This document shows positions 50,301 through 61,193 of a stretch of DNA of 64,000 nucleotides, one piece after another. The notes below the pieces were generated by a model. That model saw only the letters and a list, made by a program, of their open reading frames with translations, made no database searches and was not told the DNA's origin. Origin of the DNA: Morella rubra (taxonomy: Eukaryota; Streptophyta; Magnoliopsida; Fagales; Myricaceae). The translations under genes were made by a program, and so were the position numbers. The first letter of the stretch is position 1; every line of letters starts with the position of its first letter. The stretch lies in NCBI GenBank assembly GCA_003952965.2, contig CM025850.1, forward strand, positions 39,209,584-39,273,583, given 5' to 3'.

Positions 50301-51843
50301 CCTAACATTTTTAGCCTGATTGTAGATGATCTCTGAGACACAAGTTCTTTCCTGTATTTTCAGTGACAATTTTATTTTGACCATTTTGCTCCAACTCCTT
50401 AATTCTCTGGGTTATAGGCTCATCCTCGTATGTATGAATGCCTGCCTTACGCCCTTTTTTCATATGGAAACAGTGAGACAGTCAAATTTGGTCATGTCAC
50501 TTTCTTCTGGAATGGGAACCGCTCTGGATATTTCAATCCAGAACTGGAGGAATATGTCGAAATTCCTAGCGATTCTGGAATTACATTCAATGTCCAGCCA
50601 AAGATGAAGGCATTAGAGATCGCTGAAAAAGCAAGAGAGGCTATACTTAGCGGAAAATTTGACCAGGTAATTCATTGACTAATCGTGTAATGTTGTTGGA
50701 GTAAGGTTTCAAATAGAACAAACATTGACCTGCCATTGCGTGTGTCTGTATAGGTGCGCGTTAACCTACCAAATGGTGACATGGTGGGGCATACAGGTGA
50801 TATTGAAGCTACAGTTGTGGCTTGCAAGGCTGCTGATGAGGCTGTCAAGGTATGAAGCTTTTCCTTTTCTATTCTCGGACTTCACTAGTCTTTGGTCCTT
50901 GTGGTGTTGGGAGACTTGCATGAGTGGAATTTAAAACTTTTATTTCACTTTTGAGTGGCGACTGGGATCAGTGTATACCTCTTTGGAACTATGTTGTTTT
51001 GCGCATCAAGATAGGGACAGGAGCTTTAATCGTGTCTTGCATCTTTTTCTTTTTCCTTTTATCCATTAAAAGAAAAGTATGCCTAATCGCTGACTGGAGA
51101 AATTATCAAATTTGCAGATGATTCTTGACGCAGTAGAGCAAGTAGGTGGAATTTATGTTGTAACTGCTGACCACGGGAATGCCGAGGACATGGTGAAGAG
51201 AGGCAAGACTGGGCAACCTGCTCTTGACAAGAAGGGCAACATTCAAATTCTCACTTCTCACACTCTTCAACCAGTAAGTTAATTGAAACCTTGATTGAGC
51301 AAATCATATTGGGAAGTAAAAGTGAATTAACCGTGTTTGGTTTGACCAGCATGAAACAGCTGTGGTCCTTGTCTATATGACAAATTGAGTTGCTAATGCG
51401 ACTTCTATCCTTTTATTTTGTTGTTAGTGGAGTGATTTCTACAGCATCTTTGGCAAGTTAGGATATATGAACGAATGTCTAGAGCTTGGGATGTTATAAG
51501 TGCCCATTTCATGCCCTTACACTTGAAAGGTCTGAGCAGTGAAAGCCTTTTTCTGTGGGCTGTACAGATTGTGAACCGGTGTCATTGGTCTTAAGTTAGC
51601 TGTCAGCATGGCTAATATTCGTATTAACTTGATAGTTTCCAAATTCTAAAGCAGGGTATGAATCTTTTCTTTATTTAGGTACCAGTAGCAATTGGGGGTC
51701 CTGGATTGGCACCTGGTGTCCAGTTTCGCAAGGATATTCCTATTCCGGGGCTTGCCAATGTTGCTGCAACTGTGATGAATCTCCATGGATTTGAGGCTCC
51801 TAGTGACTATGAGCCAACCCTCGTTGAAGTCGTTGATAAGTAG
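47317..51843 (+). CDS. PGM1: 2,3-bisphosphoglycerate-independent phosphoglycerate mutase (559 aa, nine coding exons)
   Basis: Interconverts 3- and 2-phosphoglycerate in glycolysis with two metal ions and a phosphoserine intermediate; no transit peptide is visible, so cytosolic. Exons: 47317-47478, 47834-47961, 48518-48668, 48757-48960, 49420-49844, 50474-50666, 50754-50849, 51118-51273, 51679-51843; total 1680 bp, all phases consistent. Metal-site and catalytic features in order: [10 protein letters not shown] near residue 25, [15 protein letters not shown] with the nucleophile at Ser81, [30 protein letters not shown], and [13 protein letters not shown] followed by SHT. The length equals the usual 559-560 residues of plant enzymes and differs from the short dPGM fold. 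Intron 5 (49845-50473) uses the acceptor GAAACAG at 50473, restoring [10 protein letters not shown] likely 5' UTR intron precedes it. No oddities in conserved residues. Confidence 0.96.
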
Positions 51844-52358
51844 GACAAATGGACAACTCAGGATTCCAAGCGGTTCAGAAGGCTGTAGCCTGTAGGGTAC
51901 TGCGTGGTATCTCGATAATAAGTTAAATTTTCATACTTTGTAGCCATTATGGTGGCTTCGGTATTTTGGAGTAACATTTTGATAGCTGTCCGAGCGATGA
52001 CAGAACAGGATGGTTGACATGGACTTCTTTATATGTGTTCCTAAAATGATGGTCATGACGAGCTTCTTTTCCCAGACTCGCCTGTTTTATGTAGATCTAT
52101 CTGTCAGTTGAAAAAAAAGCCTCACAGGAGTATGATCTATCGTGTATGTTTAATACTTAAAAATTTTAACTTTTGACACTTGGGACAAGCAGCAAAGGGA
52201 TAACAATTGTTCGACAACCAAATCAAACTACGCAGTAACGGTTAGCAAGTACAAATCTGTTTTTTGAAAATTCTAATAATTTTTCAAAAGAAAAATTCAT
52301 CAAAAAATCTTTTTCCACGTTGATCTACAGATTTGATTATTTTTTTATTAAAAAAAAT
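51844..52358. other. 3' UTR and spacer after the phosphoglycerate mutase gene
   Basis: Likely 3' UTR to about 52150, then AT-rich DNA. No gene seen. Confidence 0.45.
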
Positions 52359-52702
52359 ATATATATACGGTTTGTGATATTTTGTATTTTAAATTATCAA
52401 TTTCGTTACTTTTCATCTTTCAATTATTAACTATTAATACTTTTTATTTTCTACGATTAATTTAGATAGAAATTGTTATTTTAATTAATTGAAATGATAA
52501 ATTTATATCTATATAAAATATAATTATAAAAAATTATGTGGGTAAAATTATTATTTTGTTAAACAAAAATAATAATTTTCGTTCAAATTAATAGTAGAGA
52601 GTACAAAGTATAAATGGTTGGTGATTGAAGTGTAAAATGTAACGAAATTGATAATTCGAAATACAAAGTGTTAGAATCTCAATAGTCGAAGGCGAAGAGT
52701 GT
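52359..52702. mobile_element. MITE related to the element at 10418-10812
   Basis: Flanked by identical ATTAAAAAAAAT at 52347-52358 and 52703-52714, which includes a plausible 9-bp target duplication. The right arm in reverse complement reads AATACACTCTTCGCCTTCGA and AACACTTTGTATTTCGAATT, echoing the AATACACTTTGCACC units of the 10418-10812 element. The arms are imperfectly inverted and the core is AT-rich and non-coding. Confidence 0.6.
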
Positions 52703-53127
52703 ATTAAAAAAAATTAATCAAATTATCTCTTCCTATATTTTCACACACCTAAATAAATTATACTATTCTGTTGAAATTTGTTTGGAGTCATCCAAGCAAA
52801 AGGCTAAGGTAATTTACAGCTTCTTGTCAAATGTTTGTCTTATTCATTTTCTGGTACTTTATTGAAAAAATTCAAGAGACACCCAAAAAAATAATAAATA
52901 ATTAATATGTAGATACTTTTTATTGATTTCGTTATGTTTTTGATATTTTATCTTATTTTATTCCTTTCAACGTGATGCAATAAATGCAGAATTGAGAATG
53001 CGGACACAAGAACAGAGAGTGGTGATCGGCGTTGTTATTTTCCCTTTGTTGGACTTGGTAGCGGATCGGAGAACGTTGCAGCTGCAGTAACTGCTTCAAA
53101 TTTGAATTTTGAATTTAAAAGGAGTAG

Positions 53128-53165
53128 CACGTGCCAAAGCCACACGTGCCGAGCGGGAACGGCTA
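53128..53165 (+). promoter_or_regulatory. Two CACGTG boxes and an MSA-like element upstream of the CDKB gene
   Basis: CACGTG at 53128-53133 and again at 53143-53148, 15 bp apart, then AACGGCTA at 53158-53165. The last fits the 3' part of the mitosis-specific activator consensus (AACGGYYA) bound by three-repeat MYB factors in G2/M genes. A second related GACGGTTA occurs at about 53213-53220. All lie within 170 bp of the ATG. The motif match is direct; regulation is inferred from known B-type CDK behaviour. Confidence 0.55.
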
Positions 53166-53297
53166 CCGCTCCCTCCTTTTAACAAATTTGAAATCTTGAT
53201 CAGTTGATTCTTGACGGTTATTAGGGTTCCAGTGGACAGTGAATCTGCGATCAGACAGAAGAAGAAAGAAGAAAACTGATAAGAGACAAATAGAAAA

Positions 53298-55300
53298 ATG
53301 GAAAAGTACGAGAAACTGGAGAAAGTAGGGGAAGGTACCTACGGGAAGGTGTACAAGGCGAAGGACAAGGAGAGCGGACAGGTGGTGGCCCTGAAGAAGA
53401 CGCGGCTGGAGATGGACGAGGAGGGAGTCCCTCCCACCGCACTCCGCGAGGTCTCACTTCTCCAGATGCTCTCCCAATCTCTCTACGTTGTCCGCCTCCT
53501 CTGCGTCGAGCACTCCGTCAATAAGCACGGCAAACCCCTTCTCTACCTCGTCTTCGAGTACCTCGACACCGATCTCAAGAAGTTCATCGATTCCCACCGC
53601 AAGTGCGCCAGTCCCAGGTTTCTCCCTCCCGCCATGGTCCAGAGCTTTCTATACCAGCTCTGCAAGGGTGTCGCCCACTGCCACTCCCACGGCGCTCTCC
53701 ACCGTGATCTCAAGCCCCAGAATTTGCTCATCGACAAGGACCGGGGGATCCTCAAGATCGCCGATCTTGGCCTCGGCCGCGCCTTCACCGTGCCTCTCAA
53801 GAGCTATACCCACGAGATCGTCACTCTCTGGTACAGGGCTCCCGAGGTCCTTCTAGGATCCACGCATTACTCTACCGGAGTCGACATCTGGTCCGTCGGA
53901 TGCATTTTTGCTGAAATGGTCAGATGCCAAGCCCTGTTTCATGGAGACTCCGAGTTCCAGCAATTGCTTCATATTTTCAGGTTGCTGGGTACACCCACCG
54001 AGAAGCAGTGGCCTGGAGTTACTTCCTTGCGGGATTGGCATGTCTATCCACAGTGGGAACCTCAAAACTTAGCACGTCACGTCCCTTCTTTGGGACCCGA
54101 TGGTGTTGACCTGCTCTCGGTATGCAACTATTCAATACCCTTTATTGACTGCACATTTTCATGCCTTACAACTTATTGCTACGGAACAATAATTTATCCT
54201 ACAAAGCTTCATATGAGACACGGTAAACAAATCCACGAGTGTTTTTTCTTAAAGTATCCAAACCTTTTTTTTATTCCTTAATTCTGATAGTCTATTAGAG
54301 GAATTCTTCACTCTGTACCAAAATTTTTTGTATTTCAAAGGTACTGACATATACTTCTTGTTCTGGGAATCGCTTTGACTGGTTGAGGATAAAATCGTTT
54401 TGACCTGATGTTTGAGCGTAGAACAACGGTAGCTCGAGATTTATTTGTTCTGTGGTATTGTACAATAGAGGCAAAAAAAAAAAAAAAAAACTTGTCAAAA
54501 ATAACAAAGTTTGTCCCTGATGTCAGAAATTTTGGGTCGAGTTTGCCAACTCCTCTCCCGTGCCTTTTACTCTAGTCTATACCCAGAAAGTCATCGACCG
54601 CACTGGCACTATGATATTGTGTTTCAATTCCCATCCTGTTGTATCTGTTGGATACGGACCATATCAGACTTTGTTCAAATCTCACATGTGAATCTGTTAT
54701 GCTGAAATAGTCGGTTTAAGAAGTATCTGACAAGCTGAAAAACTACGAACTTATTTAACAAGCTGCGCTGTTGGTAGGAAGTAGAAGCATCATCGTGTAC
54801 TTTCCTGGAACACTGCTGTCTCACTGATGTTTGACATCCATAATGGATTGGTGATATATTCTCTATGGCAGCAGCTTACTGAATATACCATTAGAATACA
54901 GGATTCTCTGCAATTTCCTAAGAGAGATAGACACATCAATGACTTCCATTGTGGAGTTTATGCTGCCCGAAACTTTACATGGGAAATATTAAATAGTTTA
55001 TGATTCACTTTTTGTGTCTATATCTTTCCAAATTACATCATGTAATTAAAGCAGGAAATTGTAAAAGATCTTAATCCCTATTGTGGGATACTCTTGTTCC
55101 TAGCACGGTAGTGGAATCATTTTAGAAAATATCTGCAATGTGAAAATACTGACAATATATGTCTGCTTGACTTTCAAGATTAACGGCTCTTATGTTTCAA
55201 CTTGCAGAAAATGCTCAAATATGACCAAGCAGAAAGAATCTCAGCCAAGGCAGCTCTTGACCATCCTTATTTTGACAGTCTTGACAAGTCTCAATTCTGA
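53298..55300 (+). CDS. CDKB1: B1-type cyclin-dependent kinase (CDKB1), 304 aa, two exons
   Basis: Plant-specific mitotic CDK acting with cyclins at G2/M and in stomatal and endocycle control. Exons 53298-54119 and 55208-55300 join in phase 0 (CTCTCG|GTATGC and CTTGCAG|AAA). Features: GEGTYG with inhibitory-site Thr14 and Tyr15, ATP lysine Lys33 (VALKK), cyclin-binding helix PPTALRE at 45-51, which is the B1 form (B2 has TTLRE), [22 protein letters not shown] with the DLG typical of CDKBs, T-loop [15 protein letters not shown], and the CDKB-type [14 protein letters not shown]. The C-terminus [20 protein letters not shown] ends in [10 protein letters not shown]. Exon 1 is much richer in G+C than the flanks. 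If the intron were retained the frame would stay open only to 54281, giving a protein without the last helices. Which of CDKB1;1 and CDKB1;2 is closer is not decided here. Confidence 0.96.
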
Positions 55301-58077
55301 TGTTGTGTTGTCCAGTCAGGAGATAGTCTGAAGTTGCATGCTTCGGCTGATGTTATGGAGTACCTGCGAACTTGCTTTACTAGTTAAGTTGAAGGGCTGA
55401 TTTTTCCAATAGATGCTTGGTTAATTCAGTTAATCATCTTCTGGGTGATACTTGAAACTTCTTGTACGTTGTTTGCCAGTTATATGTCTTCTATCTTGCA
55501 GTTTTTTCTTCTACGTATTTTCCTCTGGGGAGTATTAGCAAGTAGATGCGAAACCCCTGATGGAGAAGTGATTAACATGACGAGCCAAGAGAGAAAGGTG
55601 GGGCCCCACTGGTGTTTGTGTGTTGTTGGAGGGTCGAGAAGAGGAAGCAGTTCAATCCTGTGTTCTTTCAGTTGATTTGAACGTTGTGCTTCTCTGTCAG
55701 CTTCTGGCAGTTCACACTTACTCTTGCTAGCAAACTCCCTTTGGTAGGTTTGATTTGTGGATGTATAAGAGCCCATTTGTCAAATAGGTCGAAATAATTT
55801 TGTTGGACTAAATAGCTCAAAAGTGGAGCTTAGCTCTGCTTCTGTCCCTTGTCCCCTTTCTCGATGCCAACGCCTGATTCCAGTCGAAAAGCCATCATGG
55901 GCGTGGTCCCATATTATGTGCATGTGTTGAAAGCCAGTGTCTGAGATCTTATGTCGGCCTGGACATGTTTCCCCCAGGTAGAAAGTTGAATTGTCTGATT
56001 TCAAGTTTTCTCAAAAATTCCAGTTACCATCATTTATTAGAAGTTTTTTTTATCAGGATTTTTTGCCGGTGAAGGAATTTGTGGAATAAATTAGGATTCC
56101 GAGCGGGCCAAATGAAGGCAAGGGAATTATTTTGACACATGTCAGTGTTGTTGGGAGTCATGTTGTCCAAAAGCAGAAAAGGCAATTAAGACGAAATATA
56201 ATAATAATATGCCGCCATTAAGCTGGAAAACTGTTCTGCAACACCATTGGTTTTACATCTATCAAAGTATTGCTTGATTTTTTTCTTTTTTTGATCATAA
56301 TAACTACTCTCATTACTAATATAAGCGAAAAACATAGAGAGAACACCTTGACTCAAGGAGGATCAAAACCCACGGGCAATTACATAGGAGCTCATGAGAA
56401 GGGGACAAGCAACCCTCAAAAGAGGAGGATGTAGCGCAACGAGCCAAATCATGCGAAAGCGAGTTCGCACTACGCGGGGAAAAAACAACCTTACAAGCCT
56501 GCAAGGAATCTAACGGAACCCGAGTTTATTCGAGAGACAAGCACTTACAAAATAAGTTGTATCTCACCTACTAAGAGAAGTATGCAATCATGAAATTAAT
56601 CATGATTGCTAATTTCATGATTGGTGAAAACAATAGTAGCTGTTGTTCTATAATAAATAATGATGATAACAATGATAAAATTTCATAAGGGCTATCTAGA
56701 TTGAAAAATGGGTATACCTAATCATGACTTGGATCCTAGATTAAAAGACTCGTGTTAAAGTTAGAGTTATCCAAACCTTGTTATCAAATCTTCCACTTAG
56801 ATTCTCCTAATTAATGTGAGATCTTAATATTTCTCCATTCTTCAAAGACCAACCGTCATTATTGTCTGCGTTTTCCATATGGCCTCTATAGGGGGTTTTT
56901 CATTAGAATTAGGCCTACCTGCCTATGCCAAATCCATGGGGTCAAGGAAATGGGTACATGCAAGCCACCACAGGGCTTAAGAAAGATCTGCATGGACCAT
57001 CAATTGATGAGGACATGGGCCTTAGACTAAATGACGCGTCTTAAAATTAGAGTTATCCAAAATCTTATTAAGTTTTTCACTTATGTTGTCCCAACTAATG
57101 TGGGATTCAATGATACCTCTTTATTGTTGTTCATTTCTAAAATTAATAATTATAATAACAACAATAATAATAGTAATGAAAATACCATTAGAAAAGATAT
57201 GGAAGACAAGTGATGGGAAACGGGGGGGAGTAGGTCAATGAAAATATTAATTACATAGGAGCTCGAGATGGATGGAGAGCTTGACACGTCGCCTACTAGA
57301 CGTTGAACCTAAGCATATTTCATTTCGTGAATCGAAAGGGGAATCCTGCTCATCCATCAGCTCCTCCAGTAGATCGTTTCAAAAAGAAAAAAAAAATTTT
57401 ATAATAAATTTTCGTTATTTCCGGGTCTTTTCGTTGCATTCACTTACAACGAGAAACAACCACCAACGTTTGGTAAGCGAGTCCTACAACTTGCTTAAGG
57501 CAAGAGAAAAAGTGTGTGAGAGTCTAACTGTTGAGAGACTTACTTGTATCAGTGAGCCGAAGTTCATTGACGATCACGAGCTAAGTGTTGTAAAGCTGTA
57601 ATCTTTCCTTTGTATATTTATACTGTGAATACATAGATTTAGAGATTTCCGCACTTGCTTGTGTTGGAGTGACCAAGTGTGGGGCACTTACGCCGCACAA
57701 GGTTGTGAAAAATTTATAGGGAGAAACAGTCCAGACTCAGTGCTTATTCCTGTTCCCGCACAACAGTTGGCCAATGTGGAACCTAACATCTTCACGACAT
57801 AACAGCACTCACCATCCCCTCACCATAGAATCCAAAACCCAAATATATCTCAACAAACCCGATTCTTTTGCGTATTCTCTCCCTCAAAATATGTTAGGCT
57901 TCTTCTCTTTATTATTTATTTTCTCTAGGTTTCTTTCTCTAATCGTTTTGGATCAGATATATCAGAGAGGCTCTTTCCATAAAAAATTTAAGATCCGTAG
58001 TTGTCTCTGTCTTATCCATAAACAAAAAGCAGGTTAACGCAGGGGAATCAAGGAGGGTGGCGGGGTTTGCGGGTGGA
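55301..58077. other. Spacer between the CDKB1 and PP1 genes
   Basis: CDKB 3' UTR, then spacer with no recognised gene. Two diverged direct copies of a roughly 120-bp unit sit at about 56735-56850 and 57030-57120 (shared TTAGAGTTATCCAAA and TTTTCACTTA/CTTCCACTTA). Around 57250-57770 the sequence looks like decayed repeat DNA, with no defined ends. Confidence 0.45.
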
Positions 58078-60042
58078 ATGGAAGGATTGGATGGGCTGAT
58101 AGAGAGGCTGTTGGAAGGAAGGATGAACAAAGGCACACGAATTCCGCTGGCAGAGTCCGAAATCCGCCATCTTTGCATCACTGCCAAAGGCATCTTCCTC
58201 AGCCAGCCTAACCTACTTGAATTGGAGGCTCCAATTAACGTTTGTGGTACATTTCACTTTTCTCTTCCTTTTTCTTTCATCGTCGTTCATGATTGTCATC
58301 CTACCTATCCCTTGTTGTTTTTGAGGAATCTATTTCATTGTCCAGTTCCGTGGCACTTCAGATTATAAATAGCATAACATGGTAGATTGATTCGGCCCTC
58401 TCTTTTGATAACGATGGTTCTTCATGTCCCTACTTTAAAGACGAAAACAACATCACGGAATATCCCTCTTTGGTACACAAGCAAGAAGCACCCGCGTTTC
58501 TAACATATGGGATGGGGAAACGCCAGCCTCATTTTGCCAAATACACTTACCATCTGAATACTATTTTTCCCTCTTTCTGTGAATAAATCTTCTAAAACCT
58601 GCTACCACTGTCCAAAAGATCTTCACAAGAGTTAAAAGCCTATCTGATGTCATTAATTCTCTTTTCTTAAGATTGGTCTTTAAAAGGAGGCGCATTGATG
58701 AACATGAAGCGTGATTAGTCTGTAATTGAAGGATGATCATTAGACTTGCATACGTCGGGAAAGACGTGACACAGTTGGTGAAATGATCCAATTCAAGGAT
58801 CCTAATATCCAAAAGACAGTAAGAAAATTAGAGAGTTCAACTACAATAAACTGTTCCTAGAATTGAGGCCATGCTTTACATAGATCCAGCAACAAATAAC
58901 AGCTAATCAATGATCTTTTCATGAGGTCAAATTACAGATCACGAAAGTGGATTTGGGATTGGAATATATTGGTTTTGGTGTATTAAACTCATTAATCTGC
59001 CTAATATATTTTGACTGCCTGTTCGTGTCTATAGAGCCCCAAATAATGTGAACGTCGTACTTTAAGAGCATGTCGTGCAATATGCGGAATAGATCATCAA
59101 CTGGAAGCCCCATTTCATGGGTTTCTTCATTCCGTGATTGTAGTTTCGCTGCTTTAGGACGCAATAAGGAGATGTATATGGTACCGTGAAGATAAGTAAG
59201 CTGGCTTGTTTTGGGCGTGTGCGCAGGTGATATACACGGTCAATATCCAGACCTCTTGCGACTGTTTGAGTACGGTGGTTTTCCGCCAGACGCAAACTAC
59301 GTGTTCCTTGGAGACTACGTGGACAGAGGAAAACAGAGTATAGAGACTATATGCCTTCTGCTTGGTTACAAGATCAAGTTTCCCGATAATTTTTTTCTGC
59401 TCCGAGGAAACCATGAATGTGCATCTATCAACAGAATCTACGGATTCTATGATGAGTGCAAGCGCCGCTTCAGTGTCCGTCTCTGGAAGTTATTCACTGA
59501 ATGCTTCAACTGTTTGCCAGTAGCTGCAGTCATCGACGACAAGATCCTCTGCATGCATGGTGGGCTTTCACCGGAAATGGAGAGCTTGGATCAGATACGA
59601 GCTATAGAAAGGCCAGTAGATGTGCCAGACCAGGGGCTCTTGTGTGACCTCCTTTGGGCTGATCCTGACAGGGACATCAAAGGATGGGGCGAGAATGACA
59701 GGGGTGTTTCCTATACTTTTGGAGCAGACAAAGTGACTGAGTTCCTGAAGAAACATGATTTTGATCTCATATGCCGAGCCCACCAGGTCTTCCTTTCGTT
59801 TTTGACAGTTCTACATTTAATCTTTTGAGACTAAGAAAAAAGCCTAAATTGCTCGTTTTGTGGAAAATGGTTGACAGGTAGTTGAAGACGGCTACGAATT
59901 TTTTGCAGACAGGCAGCTGGTTACCATATTCTCGGCACCAAACTATTGTGGAGAATTTAATAACGCGGGTGCCCTGATGAGCGTAGACTCAAGCTTGCTA
60001 TGTTCCTTTCAGATTATCAAACCCTTGGCCTTGAGAGGGTAA
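58078..60042 (+). CDS. Type-1 serine/threonine protein phosphatase catalytic subunit (TOPP-like), 297 aa, three exons
   Basis: Metal-dependent PP1 phosphatase, which removes phosphate from Ser/Thr in complex with targeting subunits. Exons 58078-58246, 59227-59786, 59878-60042 join in phase (TTTGTG|GT, GCGCAG|GT; CACCAG|GT, GACAG|GTA). Start ATG at 58078 ([14 protein letters not shown]) aligns with the usual short PP1 N-terminus. Metal and catalytic motifs are all present: [58 protein letters not shown] and [13 protein letters not shown]. The RVxF-groove stretch [13 protein letters not shown] and the C-terminal SFQIIKP are as expected. The protein ends soon after, in LALRG, without the TPPR tail of animal PP1. 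The C-terminal and N-terminal parts are somewhat diverged from common TOPPs, so the isoform cannot be named. Confidence 0.95.
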
Positions 60043-61193
60043 ACAGCACAGCTGGAATAACAAGAAGCAATGGAGACACAAGTTGATGCGGTAATCAATG
60101 GTGTAAGAAATGAAGTCATTTCAAATAGATTCTAGACTTTGCTCTGATTTAACAGGGACAGTTGGTTTGTAGAGATTCGGCTTTAAGCACTACCCTTTAT
60201 CTCTGATTTAGTAGGCACCAGGCCGCAGTGTATATAATCCGCCGTAGGCGTAGGCGCAATTATTATTATATTTTTTAGCCCTTCTTTTTCCTTACAAAAC
60301 AAATATTAAGAAACACGTAACTGGAAGCAAAACGTGGTTTAAGATAAATGGACCTATTATATTTCCGCACCACTTCAATCCCTATTTATTTTTTTTCTGT
60401 TTTCTTTAGGTCAAAGTTTTTGGTTCTATTATAAAAGATGGTCCTTCGGTTTTGACCTGCTTCCAAAATACTCCCTCAGTTTTCAAAGGATGTCTCCACA
60501 ACTTCAGGTGAAATTTCGCCTCTTCCAGATTATCGTTGTTTGTGTTGTAAAAGCTTATGCTTAGTTACTCTCACATAGAATCAGGAATTCCACTGCAAGC
60601 ACAAGAGTATCGTGGAAACTCCAACGATTTAACAGGAGAATATAGCAGAATAATTCCATTATATTCCAATGCGCTCTGGAAGCACTTGCCACTGTTAACC
60701 ACTTTTGCCTACGCTTCAGATGATCAATAAGACTCTTTCAGCTTCTGTCAACAATTTATTTATTTTTTATTAGTACTCCAGCTTCTGTCCACAATTGTGA
60801 ATGTGTGATCCTCTCGTGGAAGTATACAAAATTAAGACATTTTCTACGAAGGATCAAGGCCATGACCACCGAGTATCACACAACAGCAAGCACGTCATGG
60901 AACTACCTCAAATCAGTTGCCCCAAAATTAAGGTTTTGCATCGTAGATTTCAAAGCCTTGTATAAACATCATTGCATCAAAATCAGGCAGCCTATATTAC
61001 TGAACAAACAAATCTTACACAGTACTGCACAGACAATCAAATAATACAATACAACATCACTTTGAGAGTCCCCTAAAAAGTGATAGGGGGCTGAATCAAC
61101 TCCTCATGATATATGATACAAGACTGGCAAAATGATAAACCAATCCTCTGGCAGCAGTCTTTAGTCCCACGGCAACTTAATGAGCAATCTAAT
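60043..61193. other. Convergent 3' spacer between the PP1 and WD40-like genes
   Basis: Both neighbours end towards this stretch. It should hold the two 3' UTRs. No further gene seen. Confidence 0.5.

Noticed and set aside
53488-53856. 122-codon open frame inside the CDKB1 first exon
   Set aside because: Ser/Thr/Pro-rich out-of-frame shadow of a G+C-rich true exon.
54120-54281. Extension of CDKB1 past the first exon
   Set aside because: A good GT donor at 54120 and an exon at 55208 restore the conserved CDK C-terminus; the extension is intron.
58057-58077. Upstream GTG start for the PP1 protein
   Set aside because: The frame is open to 58057 only through a GTG; nuclear plant genes start at ATG and 58078 aligns with known PP1 starts.
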